Below, in pieces: positions 32,577-40,910 of a stretch of DNA of 64,000 bases. This DNA is from Phaeovibrio sulfidiphilus (GTDB taxonomy: Bacteria > Pseudomonadota > Alphaproteobacteria > Rhodospirillales > Rhodospirillaceae), in assembly GCF_014861485.1 (NCBI RefSeq), contig NZ_JACZHT010000005.1, positions 124,001-188,000 on the forward strand, written 5' to 3'. Each line of letters begins with the position of its first letter. Within the stretch, counting starts at the first letter, position 1. Below the pieces are notes generated by a model that was not told the origin of the DNA, made no database searches, and worked only from the letters and a program-made list of their open reading frames with translations. A program made the position numbers and the translations under genes.

Positions 32577-34429
32577 GAGTCATCCTCTGTATCGAAGGGG
32601 TCGATGAGATTGTCTTCAAAGGTGGCCTCAAGAGCGTCGGAGGACGTGTCCTCCAGCTCGAGGGCTTTCAGGTTGACCCGAACCGCGCCCACCTCCGCGC
32701 CGGGGAACAGCTCCAGGATCGAGGCCACCACCGGGTCGGCATGAATATCCGCCTGGCGCTCGCTATGCAAGGGGACCGCTCCGGGCCGGTCGCTGACCGA
32801 GACCACCCAGCGCGCGCCGGTCCACCGGGAGAGAAGCTCGCCCACCTGCCCCGCCAGGCTGCGGGGCGCCTCCTCCAGCGGGTGGAACTCGAGAACCCGG
32901 GCCTTCGCATCAAAGCGCACCAGCTGGACCTGCCGCTCCAGCGACACAACAAGATCCATGCGCCGCTTCTCGCGAAACAGCTCCACCAGATGAACAAACG
33001 AGCGCGGAGAGGGCGCGAACGCCGCTGCCGCCTCGGGCATCGCGCCCCCCGTCTGGGGAATGGCCCCATTGGAAATGGCCATGGTCGGACCGGGCCCCGA
33101 GGCCCCCACGGCCATGGGAGCCGCATAGGCGTGGCCCATGGCCGAGCCTCCCGGCCCGCCGCCGGCTGACGGCGCGCCCCCGGCTCCGCCGTCCGCGGGA
33201 CCGCCGGGAAGCACCGGGATCTCGCCGCGCTGAAGACGGCGCAGAAGATCCTCGGGGAACGGCAGGTCGCCCGCATAGCCAAGGCGGATCAGGGTCATCT
33301 CCACCGCCTGGAGAGGCAACGGGGCCTCGCGGGTCTCGGACAGGCCCTTGATCAGGATCTGCCAGGCCCGGTTCAGCACCCTCATGGACAGGCGGGATGC
33401 CAGATCCCGCGCCCGCTCCCGGTCCGAATCCCCCACGGGGGCCTCGGCGTCCAGGCTGTCGGGCGCCACCTTGATGCGGGTCATCCAGTGAACCAGCCCC
33501 AGAAGATCCTGAAGCACCGTCAGCGGATCCGCCCCCAGGGCATACTGGGCGCCCAGCTCGTCGAGCGCGGCGGGAACCCGACCGGACAGGACGTGCTCCA
33601 GCAGGTCCAGAACCCGGCTGCGGTCCGCAAGGCCCAGCATGTCGGCCACCATGGCCGCGCCGACCTCGCCGCCCGCGTGGGCAATGGCCTGGTCCAGAAG
33701 GGACAGCCCGTCACGCACCGACCCGTCAGCGGCCCGGGCGATCAGGCGGATGGCCTCGGGCTCGACCGGAATGCCCTCGAGCCCGGCAATGCGGGTGAAG
33801 TGCTCCTCCAGAAGCCCCAGAGGCACCCGGCGCAGGTCGAACCGCTGGCAGCGCGACAGCACCGTCACCGGAACCTTGCGCAGCTCGGTGGTGGCAAAGA
33901 TGAATTTGACGTGGGGCGGCGGCTCCTCCAGCGTTTTCAGCAGGGCGTTGAACGCCTGGCTGGAGAGCATGTGCACTTCGTCGATGATATAGACCTTGGT
34001 CCGCGCCATGGCCGGGCGGTAGCGCACCGACTCCAGGATCTCGCGGATGTCGCCCACACCGGTGTGGGAGGCGGCGTCCATCTCCTGGACGTCCACGTGA
34101 CGGTCCTGGGCGATGGCGCGGCAGTGCTCACACACCCCGCAGGGGTCGATGGTCACGGAGCCGTTTCCGTCCGGGCCGACGCAGTTGAGCGCCCGGGCAA
34201 TCAGACGGGCCGTGGTGGTCTTGCCCACACCCCGGACACCGGTCAGCATCCAGGCCTGGGCAAGGCGCCCGGACTCGATGGCATGGCGAAGGGTCCGGAC
34301 CAGGACTTCCTGGCCGATCAGGGACTCGAAGGTGGAGGGGCGATATTTCCGGGCCAGCACCCGATAACCGGCCGCCCCGGTCGAGTCCGTATCCAGAAAC
34401 GTGTCGCTCGGGGGATGAGTGTCGGTCAT
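32573..34429 (-). CDS. dnaX: DNA polymerase III gamma/tau subunit
   Basis: A 618-residue clamp-loader ATPase. Walker A is GVRGVGKTTTARL (about 64-76), a zinc-binding CGVCEHC module follows near 98-104, then DEVHMLS (Walker B) and the SRC motif (LSRCQRFDLR). AAA+ domain III runs to about 370. A Gly/Ala/Pro-rich linker (about 410-470) precedes a C-terminal tau-like domain with FREKRRMDLVVSLERQV. I saw no slippery A-run that would produce a shorter gamma form. It lies between ffs and ybaB. Confidence 0.95.
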   Translation of the reverse strand: MTDTHPPSDTFLDTDSTGAAGYRVLARKYRPSTFESLIGQEVLVRTLRHAIESGRLAQAWMLTGVRGVGKTTTARLIARALNCVGPDGNGSVTIDPCGVCEHCRAIAQDRHVDVQEMDAASHTGVGDIREILESVRYRPAMARTKVYIIDEVHMLSSQAFNALLKTLEEPPPHVKFIFATTELRKVPVTVLSRCQRFDLRRVPLGLLEEHFTRIAGLEGIPVEPEAIRLIARAADGSVRDGLSLLDQAIAHAGGEVGAAMVADMLGLADRSRVLDLLEHVLSGRVPAALDELGAQYALGADPLTVLQDLLGLVHWMTRIKVAPDSLDAEAPVGDSDRERARDLASRLSMRVLNRAWQILIKGLSETREAPLPLQAVEMTLIRLGYAGDLPFPEDLLRRLQRGEIPVLPGGPADGGAGGAPSAGGGPGGSAMGHAYAAPMAVGASGPGPTMAISNGAIPQTGGAMPEAAAAFAPSPRSFVHLVELFREKRRMDLVVSLERQVQLVRFDAKARVLEFHPLEEAPRSLAGQVGELLSRWTGARWVVSVSDRPGAVPLHSERQADIHADPVVASILELFPGAEVGAVRVNLKALELEDTSSDALEATFEDNLIDPFDTEDDS

Positions 34430-34635
34430 TCCAGGTCAGTGGGGGGCAGCCCCCATATGGCAGGTGAGCCGAAAACGCGTCCGACGCTGGAGGATGTTGC
34501 CGCCCGGCACCGGAAACGATCGAAAGTCAGGGTTCCGGTCCGTTATTCCGCGCGGCCGTGCCACTCGCGAACGGTCCCGGACTCCCGGGAGGATGTTCCG
34601 GGAACCGCACCGGTGCCGTCAAGGCGCCTGCGCGA

Positions 34636-34738
34636 AAAAGGCGGAAGACTGAACGCGACCCGCGGTGCATCCGTTACGGCTGCTTCCTTCCGGACCTGAC
34701 CGGGTTGGCGGAGCCTCACGCCCGCGCCAGCCTTCCGC
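34636..34738 (-). ncRNA. ffs: Signal recognition particle RNA (4.5S, small bacterial type)
   Basis: The minus strand carries the near-invariant SRP apical loop: GGTCAGGTCCGGAAGGAAGC (around 34682-34701), flanked by CCAACCC and AGCCGTAACGG. The ends pair (GCGGAAG with CTTCCGC at about 34640-34646), giving an RNA of about 100 nt. A CCTTTTTC run follows the 3' end. It binds Ffh for co-translational targeting. Position upstream of dnaX-ybaB-recR is conserved. Exact ends are estimated to within a few bases. Confidence 0.93.
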
Positions 34739-34743
34739 GCTCT

Positions 34744-34772
34744 GTATAGCGTCCGGGGACGGGTTTGTGCAA
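34744..34772 (-). promoter_or_regulatory. Promoter of ffs
   Basis: On the minus strand TTGCAC (34772-34767) and CTATAC (34749-34744) are separated by exactly 17 nt. The start would fall near 34737, at the 5' end of the SRP RNA. Confidence 0.75.
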
Positions 34773-34851
34773 GCCCCCTCGCAGGGATTTTTTCACTCCC
34801 TGCACAAACGGCACCGGGGCTGCCTGCGAGAGGAGCCCCGGGTGGAAGTTT

Positions 34852-35223
34852 CTAGCGGCGGCCCGCGTCGCTGTCGTCGTGCACGGGCTTGATAAAGGTG
34901 ATGTTGTCCCCCGGCCAGGCCGAGACCTTCGCCGAGCGGACACCCTCGGTCAGGAACAGGGTCGACACCTCGACACCCAGGGCCCGGGCCGCGTAGGATA
35001 TGGTCGTGATTGTCGGGTTGCGCTTCCCGGCCTCGAGTTTTGAGACATAGGCCTGATCCACACCCATGCGGGTCGCCAGGACATCCTGGGCCAGCCCGGC
35101 CTCGAGGCGCAGGCTGCGAATATTGGTTCCCACGACCCTGCGGATATCGTAGCGCGGACGGGCGTCCTCCACGATTTCACCGTTCACGGACGTATAAGAC
35201 GCATGCTCTTCACGATTGACCAT
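34852..35223 (-). CDS. XRE-family HTH transcriptional regulator
   Basis: A protein of about 123 residues with a Cro/C1-type helix-turn-helix at about 28-90: IRSLRLEAGLAQDVLATRMGVDQAYVSKLEAGKRNPTITT, with the Q-x-x-x-x-x-x-G and S-K-L-E-x-G-K-R-N-P turns intact. The rest is short: an N tail of 26 residues and a C-terminal tail of about 30 with no sensor domain. ATG 35223 is preferred because a G-rich ribosome site (35232-35237) sits 8 nt upstream; ATG 35229 is too close to it. Targets are unknown. It is monocistronic. Confidence 0.85.
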   Translation of the reverse strand: MVNREEHASYTSVNGEIVEDARPRYDIRRVVGTNIRSLRLEAGLAQDVLATRMGVDQAYVSKLEAGKRNPTITTISYAARALGVEVSTLFLTEGVRSAKVSAWPGDNITFIKPVHDDSDAGRR

Positions 35224-35265
35224 AACCATCACCCCCCAATTGTAAAAACGGCTTGTTATCAATCC

Positions 35266-35294
35266 TAGATGGATCCAGTTTGCGTTTTCGTCAA
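35266..35294 (-). promoter_or_regulatory. Promoter of the XRE regulator
   Basis: TTGACG (35294-35289), 17 nt, CATCTA (35271-35266) on the minus strand. The start would be about 35 nt before the coding region. Confidence 0.55.
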
Positions 35295-35664
35295 GAACAT
35301 TTAGGCGCACCCCGCAGAAAAAGCAACTGATGCGTGCTAATCGGGGTGTGTTTTTTTTCCTTACACTTGAAGGGTTTGACCAACCGAGCTCCGCTACCTG
35401 AAAAATATGTAACCACTGGTTGCTGTGCAATAAACGCAACCTGAGGAGGAGTCGCGAAAAAGCCGCCAAGGGGGCAAAACAGCGCCGCCGGCCACGCGAA
35501 TCCAAGCAGACGCCCGGGAAGCCGTATGCTTTTGAAAATATTCCAAAAACATGTACCGCCCTTCCCCGGGCAGCGAATCGGGGATCTGACGCGGAAACCT
35601 CACCGACACCAACCCTGATGTGGGTAAAAAAGATGGAAAGACAAGGGATAAGGATAAAATGTCC

Positions 35665-35696
35665 AAAAAAAACGGGAGACGGGAACCGCAGTCCCG
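35665..35696 (-). terminator. Probable terminator of the metX-metW-orf operon
   Basis: On the minus strand CGGGA pairs with TCCCG around a GC-rich loop (35673-35696), followed by eight T residues (35672-35665). It is 295 bp past the last stop, so the 3' UTR would be long. Confidence 0.4.
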
Positions 35697-35835
35697 GACT
35701 CCGGCACCCGCCCGTGCCCGCCCCGCCTCCCCTGCCCCGCTCCGGCACCGGGACAGGGCCTGAAACGGGGCCCGGGCGGGGCCATGCCCGGGGCACACAC
35801 CGGAGGGCACACCAGGGGCGCGCAGGGGCCAAACG

Positions 35836-35865
35836 GGGACGCACCGGGACACACCGGGACACACC
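35836..35865. repeat. Three tandem 10-bp units
   Basis: GGGACGCACC then GGGACACACC twice, with imperfect copies on both sides (35791-35880). The 10-bp period does not preserve a reading frame, which argues that the stretch is non-coding. Confidence 0.7.
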
Positions 35866-35990
35866 GGAGGACGCACCAGGGAGCTGCGCCCGCGGCACGC
35901 ACGTACGGGACACGGGACGCACCCCGGGGGCGGGGCAGCCCGAACGGTGAGTGCCCCGCGGGGGCCATTCAGGACAGGTGAGGAAGGACG

Positions 35991-36695
35991 CTAGAGCGGG
36001 CCGTCCGAGGGGACAAAGGTCAGGGGCTGGCCGGTTCCGTAGCCGCCCGTCACCGCTCCCAGACGGTAGCGCCCGGGGTCCGTGTCGGACGGCAGGGCAA
36101 AGTCCGGCGGCGGTGCCAGCAGGGGCAGTCCGGCGGAGGCCGGCGTGCGCCCATGGGTGATGACGGCCGGCGCGCCCGGCAGCAGGGCGATCCCGGCAAC
36201 CGCCCGGTCCCCCGGAGCGGTGAGAAACGGACCGAACGGGGTCCGCACAAACCGGTGGACCCCGGGCAGCAGGTGCTCTGCCGGGAACCCGGAAACGGTC
36301 TGGGCGCCCTGCCGCAGATCCAAAACGAGCTCGACACCCGGCTCGCCCAGCAGGACAAAGGGCCCGCTTCCCGCCGATGCGAGGGGGAGGAAGAACACCT
36401 CGAGGGGGGCTTTTGCATCGCGCTGCGGGCAAATGCCCACCCAGGGGGAGCGCTGTCCGGCGCGCTCATAGGACAGGGCCCGACGGGGGAACCAGCCGAA
36501 GGGACGCAGCGCCGCGCGCTCCACCAGAATCCGGTCACCGGAGCCGGGCAGCGGGATCGACACCGTCTCCCGGATCTCCAGAACCAGGGCCACCGGATCC
36601 TCGACAAACCGCGAGAGGGCAAGGGCCGCCATGGCCGCCACGAACAGGACAAGCAGCACGAGGACGGGGAGGACGCGGCGGGCCCGAGCGATCAT
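35991..36695 (-). CDS. Uncharacterised membrane-anchored protein
   Basis: A 234-residue protein of no recognised family. One N-terminal hydrophobic helix (VLPVLVLLVLFVAAMAALALS, about 9-29) suggests a signal anchor, with the rest in the periplasm. The remainder is beta-rich and Pro/Gly-rich with no catalytic motif I can name. Its ATG overlaps the metW stop (ATGA at 36695-36692), so it is translated with metX-metW. That coupling is the best clue to its role, but it does not prove a link to methionine metabolism. Confidence 0.7.
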   Translation of the reverse strand: MIARARRVLPVLVLLVLFVAAMAALALSRFVEDPVALVLEIRETVSIPLPGSGDRILVERAALRPFGWFPRRALSYERAGQRSPWVGICPQRDAKAPLEVFFLPLASAGSGPFVLLGEPGVELVLDLRQGAQTVSGFPAEHLLPGVHRFVRTPFGPFLTAPGDRAVAGIALLPGAPAVITHGRTPASAGLPLLAPPPDFALPSDTDPGRYRLGAVTGGYGTGQPLTFVPSDGPL

Positions 36696-37330
36696 CGGCC
36701 GGCGTGCCGGGTCAGCACAAACACGCTCTGAACGCCAAACAGGTTGGCAAACCGCCCCTGCCCCGAGTACGAGCAGGCCTGGCCCCGGGCATCAAGGGCA
36801 ATGGCCTTCTCGACCACAATCCCCATGGTGCTGCACAGGTCCAGGAAGTCCCGGGTGGTGCACAGGTGGATGTTCGGGGTCTGCCACCACTCATGGGGCA
36901 TGCAGTCCCCCACGGGCATCCGCCCCCGGAACATGAGCTGGAACCGCGAGCGCCAGTTCCCGAAGTTCGGGAAGGACACAATGGACCGGCGCGAGATCCG
37001 CACCAGGTTTCCCAGAACCTCCCGGGGCCGCTCGGTGGCCTGAAGGGTCTGGCTGAGAATGGCGTAGTCGAAGGCGTCGTCCGGGTAGTCGTCCAGATCC
37101 GTGTCCGCGTCCCCCTGGATCACGGCCACGCCCCGGGCCACCGCCGCACGGACGCCCGCCATGGACAGCTCCACCCCCCGGCCGTCCACCTGTTTCTCGT
37201 GGGCCAGCCAGGCCAGCAGCTCGCCGTTGCCGCAGCCCACGTCAAGAACCCTGGCCCCGTGGGGGATCATGGACCCGATCAGCTGGAGGTCGTCACGGAT
37301 CGGCCCTTTCAGGCGCTTGGGAAAGATCAT
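36692..37330 (-). CDS. metW: Methionine biosynthesis protein MetW
   Basis: A 212-residue SAM-methyltransferase-fold protein. Motif I is [15 protein letters not shown] (28-42), followed by GRGVELS and the family-specific [21 protein letters not shown] and [11 protein letters not shown] blocks, which identify MetW. It works with MetX in homoserine acylation; MetW is reported to stimulate MetX in proteobacteria. The ATG overlaps the metX stop (ATGA) and its own stop overlaps the next gene, giving a three-gene coupled unit. Confidence 0.95.
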   Translation of the reverse strand: MIFPKRLKGPIRDDLQLIGSMIPHGARVLDVGCGNGELLAWLAHEKQVDGRGVELSMAGVRAAVARGVAVIQGDADTDLDDYPDDAFDYAILSQTLQATERPREVLGNLVRISRRSIVSFPNFGNWRSRFQLMFRGRMPVGDCMPHEWWQTPNIHLCTTRDFLDLCSTMGIVVEKAIALDARGQACSYSGQGRFANLFGVQSVFVLTRHAGR

Positions 37331-38568
37331 GGTCCGGTTCCCTCCGGCTGAGAATCACGAACGGGGGTCACCGCCAGCGGAGCCTGCGGATCGTCGCCCC
37401 TCGCATCGGACGGCCCCTTCAGCTTCGGGGGGAGACCGGCGCGCCGCGCGATGCTCTCCAGAAAGCCGGACAGGGTGTCGGAGAAGGCGGGCTCGTCCAG
37501 AAGGAAGGCGTCGTGCCCCTTGTCCGTGTCCACCTCGACAAAGCTGACGTTGGCCGCCGCCGCGTTCAGGGCCCGGACAATGGCCCGGGAGTCCGTGGTG
37601 GGGTAAAGCCAGTCCGACGAGAAGGACACAATGCAAAAGCGCGTCTTTGTCCGGGTGAAGGCGTTGGCCAGGACACCGCCGTACTCGTCGGACAGGTCGA
37701 AGTAGTCCATCGCCCGGGTGATGTAGAGCAGGCTGTTCGCATCAAAGCGACGCACGAACGAGGCCCCCTGGTGGCGCAGGTAGCTCTCGACCTGGAAGTC
37801 GGCCTCGAAGCCGTAGCTGAGCTGCTCCCGGTCCTGGAGCTTGCGCCCGAACTTCCGGTGCAGGGCCGGTTCGGACAGATACGTGATGTGGGCCGTCATC
37901 CGGGCCACCGCAAGACCGTGGGCGGGACGGGTTCCCTGGTTGAGGTAGTCGCCGCCGCGCCAGTCCGGGTCGGCCATGATGGCCTGCCGGGCGACCTCGT
38001 TGAAGGCGATGTTCTGGGCCGAGTGGCGCCACGAGCCCGCAATCACCACCGCGGCGCCCACCCGCTCGGGGTAGCTGACCGCCCACTGGAGCGCCTGCAT
38101 GGCCCCCATGGACCCGCCGATGACGCAGAAGATGTTCTCGATCCCCAGGTGGTCGAGCAGAAGGGCCTGCACCCGGATCATGTCCCGGATGGTGATCACC
38201 GGGAAATCAAGCCCCCAGGGCTTTCCGGTCGCCGGGTTGATGTCCTTCGGGCCCGAGGTGCCCATGCAGCCCCCCAGGACGTTCGCGCAGACGACAAAGA
38301 ACCGGGTGGTGTCGATCACCTTGCCCGGGCCGACCATGTCCTCCCACCAGCCGGGGCGCCCCGTGACGGGATGGGGGCCTCTCATGTACTGGTCAAGGGT
38401 CAGGGCGTGGCAGACCAGGACCACATTGCTCCGGGACGCATTGAGCGTCCCCTGGGTCTGGTAGGCCACGGTGACGGGCCCCATCTCCGCCCCGCTGTCC
38501 AGGCGCAGCGGCGCGTCGGTGCACAGCTCCACAACGGCGTTGACGGTTTTCGGGTCGGGAACGACCAT
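37327..38568 (-). CDS. metX: Homoserine O-acyltransferase MetX
   Basis: A 413-residue alpha/beta-hydrolase-fold enzyme that acylates homoserine (acetyl or succinyl donor; the choice cannot be settled by eye) at the start of methionine synthesis. The nucleophile is Ser153 in [11 protein letters not shown], the acid lies in FSSDWLYP and the base His in DKGHDAF near the C terminus; the family motif [21 protein letters not shown] is intact. ATG 38568 is supported by GGAG 10 nt upstream. The long upstream extension of the frame is not family-like. The 84-nt leader contains a hairpin with a T-run. Confidence 0.95.
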   Translation of the reverse strand: MVVPDPKTVNAVVELCTDAPLRLDSGAEMGPVTVAYQTQGTLNASRSNVVLVCHALTLDQYMRGPHPVTGRPGWWEDMVGPGKVIDTTRFFVVCANVLGGCMGTSGPKDINPATGKPWGLDFPVITIRDMIRVQALLLDHLGIENIFCVIGGSMGAMQALQWAVSYPERVGAAVVIAGSWRHSAQNIAFNEVARQAIMADPDWRGGDYLNQGTRPAHGLAVARMTAHITYLSEPALHRKFGRKLQDREQLSYGFEADFQVESYLRHQGASFVRRFDANSLLYITRAMDYFDLSDEYGGVLANAFTRTKTRFCIVSFSSDWLYPTTDSRAIVRALNAAAANVSFVEVDTDKGHDAFLLDEPAFSDTLSGFLESIARRAGLPPKLKGPSDARGDDPQAPLAVTPVRDSQPEGTGP

Positions 38569-38586
38569 GGCTTTCGTTCTCCAGTC

Positions 38587-38614
38587 AAAAATGGCACCGG
38601 GAGGGGGCGCCGGT
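38587..38614 (-). promoter_or_regulatory. Terminator-like hairpin in the metX leader
   Basis: Minus-strand GGCGCC (38611-38606) pairs with GGTGCC (38598-38593), or alternatively ACCGG with CCGGT, and is followed by ATTTTT. It ends about 18 nt before the metX start. It may be an attenuator under methionine or SAM control, but none of the SAM riboswitch consensus patterns I know is present. Confidence 0.4.
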
Positions 38615-38658
38615 ACAGAACCTTGCGGGCACGAACCCGGACGGGGCCGGGAATCGCT

Positions 38659-38687
38659 TTGGTATGAAGGGGGGACTGCGGAGTCAA
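38659..38687 (-). promoter_or_regulatory. Promoter of metX
   Basis: TTGACT (38687-38682), 17-nt spacer, TACCAA (38664-38659) on the minus strand. It gives a leader of about 84 nt. The -10 element is weak. Confidence 0.45.
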
Positions 38688-38770
38688 TCTTTTCTTTTTG
38701 ATTCGCAGCGCGCATCAGCGTAAACCAAGGGACCACGCCCTGACGGCCATGCCCCTTTTCGGAGAGAGAG

Positions 38771-39682
38771 ATGAGCCAAGCGCATGACACCACCCGGGAG
38801 ACGGTCTCCCTGGGGGCCCTGCGGTCCGAGATTGACTCCATTGACGACGCCCTGCACGACCTGCTGATGCGCCGCGCCGAGCTGGCGGAGTTTGTCCGCC
38901 TCGCCAAGCGCGACGAGGACGGGAAGGACGCCACCTACCTGCGCCCGGGGCGCGAGGCCGCGGTCCTGCGCCGCCTGATGGCGCGCCACTCGGGACGGTT
39001 CCCGCGTCGGGTTCTGGTGCGCCTGTGGCGGGAGATCTTCTCGGTCTCCCTTGCCATGCAGAACCGCATGACCCTGGCGGTCTGGATGCCCGAGCGCGGC
39101 GCGGCCTTCCTGGAGATCGCCCACAACCAGTATGGATCGTTCACGACGGCCTCTTTGCACCAGTCCATGGAGCAGGTGATCCGGGAGGTCTCGGAGCGCC
39201 GGGCGACCCTGGGCATCCTCCCCCTCCCCGAGACCGGTGACCGCCTGGCCTGGTGGCCCCTCTTGGCCACCGCCGCCCCCGACACCCCCCGGGTGATCGC
39301 CCGGCTGCCCATGGCGGGCACCCAGGGCACGCCCGAGGCCCTGGTCATCGCCATCATGCCGCCCGAGGCCGACGACTGCACCGACCGCACCCTCCTTGCC
39401 CTGGAGCACGACCCGGCGCTCCACCCGGACCGGGTTCTGGAGCATGTGACCCGGGCCGGCGTCCCCGTGCGGGGCATTCTGGACGCCCGCACCGACCCGG
39501 CCGGATGCGCCCGAATTCTTCTGGAGGTGGACGGCGCTTTCCACAATACTGATGCCCGGCTTGAGGCTCTGGAGACGGTCTCCGCGTCCTCCGGCCCCTA
39601 TGCGGTCCGCCGCGTCTGCCTGATCGGCTCCTATGCGAGACCCTTCACGGACGCCGAGCTGGACCCGGACGGCCTCCCCTGA
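38771..39682 (+). CDS. Chorismate mutase with C-terminal prephenate-dehydratase-like region
   Basis: A 303-residue protein. The first 95 residues are an AroQ-type chorismate mutase: [26 protein letters not shown], then [14 protein letters not shown] and a final LWREIF helix, converting chorismate to prephenate. Residues about 100-300 resemble an altered periplasmic-binding/PDT fold with an ACT-like end ([20 protein letters not shown]...[10 protein letters not shown]), but the catalytic Thr-Arg-Phe motif of true prephenate dehydratase is not visible. The mutase part is probably active and the rest regulatory. GGAG precedes the ATG. It leads an aromatic amino acid operon with hisC and tyrC. Confidence 0.82.
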   Translation: MSQAHDTTRETVSLGALRSEIDSIDDALHDLLMRRAELAEFVRLAKRDEDGKDATYLRPGREAAVLRRLMARHSGRFPRRVLVRLWREIFSVSLAMQNRMTLAVWMPERGAAFLEIAHNQYGSFTTASLHQSMEQVIREVSERRATLGILPLPETGDRLAWWPLLATAAPDTPRVIARLPMAGTQGTPEALVIAIMPPEADDCTDRTLLALEHDPALHPDRVLEHVTRAGVPVRGILDARTDPAGCARILLEVDGAFHNTDARLEALETVSASSGPYAVRRVCLIGSYARPFTDAELDPDGLP

Positions 39683-39797
39683 GCGGGGGAGGACGACCGC
39701 ACACTGTCCCCGGGGGAAACCCCGCGCCTGCGGCCCCGCCGCCAACCCAGCCCCTCAACAGCATGGGCTGACTTGCGAGTCCTCAAGGATCGTTACC

Positions 39798-40910
39798 ATG
39801 AACCTGTCGAACACTCCCCTGCCCCGCCCCGGAATTATGGATATCGTCCCCTATGCGGGTGGCGAGTCGAAAATCCCCGGTGTTTCCCGGATCATCAAGC
39901 TGGCCTCCAACGAGGGTGCCCTCGGGTGCAGCCCGCGCGCGCGCGACGCCATGATCCATGCGGCCGGGGACGTCTATCGATATCCGGACGGGGCCTGTGT
40001 GGAGCTGAGAGAGGCCATCGGACAGCAGTACGGCATCGATCCGGCCCGGATCGTCTGCGGCGCCGGCTCGGACGAGCTGATCGGCATGCTGATCCACTCC
40101 TACGCGGGACCGGGGGACACCCTGGTGCAGAGCCGCTACGGGTTTCTCATGTACTCGATCTACGGCAAGAGCGCGGGCGTCGAGACCCTCTTCGCGCCCG
40201 AGACGAACCTGACCGCGGACGTGGACGCCCTTCTTGCCACCGTGAAGGACACCACCCGGCTGGTCTTCCTTGCCAACCCGAACAACCCCACGGGCACGAT
40301 CCTGCCGCCGTCCGAGGTCCAGCGCCTGCGCGAGGGCCTGCGCGATGACATCATCCTGGCCCTGGACTCGGCCTACTGCGAGTTCGTCCAGAGCAACAGC
40401 TTTGACGGCGGCATCGGGCTTGTGAACTCCCACCCGAACACGGTGATGCTGCGCACCTTCTCCAAGATCCACGGCATGGGCGGCATCCGCCTGGGCTGGG
40501 CCTACGGTCCTGCCCACATTGTCGATGTCCTGAACCGGGTGCGCGGTCCGTTCAACGTCTCGGCCCTGGCCCAGGTGGCGGGCGTGGCGGCCATCAAGGA
40601 CACGGAGTTCCAGGACAGCGTGCGCGCCCACAACCGGCTCTGGCGCGAGTGGACCCGCGAGAAGATGGAGGCCCTGGGCCTTGTGGTGACCCCGTCCGAG
40701 GGCAACTTCCTTCTGGCCACGTTCCCCTCCGAGGGCCCGCGCACAGCCGAGCGCGCGGATGCGTTCCTGCGCTCCCGCGGGCTGATCTGCCGCCGGGTCG
40801 CGGGCTACGGCCTGCCGGACTCCCTCAGGGTGTCCATCGGCACCGGCGAGGAGATGGAGCTGTTCGTCCAGACCCTGACCGAATTCATGGAAGAAGGCGG
40901 AGGCTCATGA
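39798..40910 (+). CDS. hisC: Histidinol-phosphate / aromatic aminotransferase
   Basis: A 370-residue class I/II PLP aminotransferase of the HisC family. The internal aldimine Lys is K223 in TFSKIHGMGGIRLGW; LASNEGALGCSP, the PNNPTGT loop (161-167) and DSAYCEF are all in place. Placed between chorismate mutase and prephenate dehydrogenase, it probably serves Tyr/Phe synthesis as well as or instead of histidinol phosphate, as reported for similarly placed HisC paralogues. The ATG at 39798 has AAGGAT 8-13 nt upstream. Its stop overlaps tyrC (ATGA). Confidence 0.92.
   Translation: MNLSNTPLPRPGIMDIVPYAGGESKIPGVSRIIKLASNEGALGCSPRARDAMIHAAGDVYRYPDGACVELREAIGQQYGIDPARIVCGAGSDELIGMLIHSYAGPGDTLVQSRYGFLMYSIYGKSAGVETLFAPETNLTADVDALLATVKDTTRLVFLANPNNPTGTILPPSEVQRLREGLRDDIILALDSAYCEFVQSNSFDGGIGLVNSHPNTVMLRTFSKIHGMGGIRLGWAYGPAHIVDVLNRVRGPFNVSALAQVAGVAAIKDTEFQDSVRAHNRLWREWTREKMEALGLVVTPSEGNFLLATFPSEGPRTAERADAFLRSRGLICRRVAGYGLPDSLRVSIGTGEEMELFVQTLTEFMEEGGGS

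Larger units (their letters stand above)
34430..34851. other. Region between dnaX and the XRE gene, containing ffs
   Basis: About 420 bp. 34430-34635 is the dnaX leader; no gene is seen. 34636-34738 is ffs and 34744-34772 its promoter. 34775-34850 holds two hairpins after the XRE stop: GCAGGGA/TCCCTGC near 34781-34803 and CCGGGGCT/AGCCCCGG near 34815-34841, probably ending transcription from the XRE gene. Confidence 0.55.
35224..35990. other. Long intergenic region with repeats
   Basis: About 770 bp. 35224-35420 is the AT-rich leader and promoter of the XRE gene. 35420-35660 has no recognisable gene. 35665-35696 is a terminator-like hairpin for the gene to the right. 35700-35960 is extremely GC-rich with short direct repeats, including a 10-bp tandem. 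A plus-strand frame of 176 codons crosses the region but its composition looks random. Confidence 0.55.

Noticed and set aside
35836-35865. Short regular repeats as a CRISPR array
   Set aside because: Units are 10 bp with no spacers and no cas genes nearby.
35420-35950. Plus-strand 176-codon frame in the gap left of the metX operon
   Set aside because: Arg/Pro/Gly-rich, crosses the 10-bp tandem repeats and a terminator-like hairpin, and has no ribosome site.
38569-38700. SAM-II riboswitch upstream of metX
   Set aside because: The leader was read against the SAM-II consensus from memory and no matching pseudoknot segments were seen.
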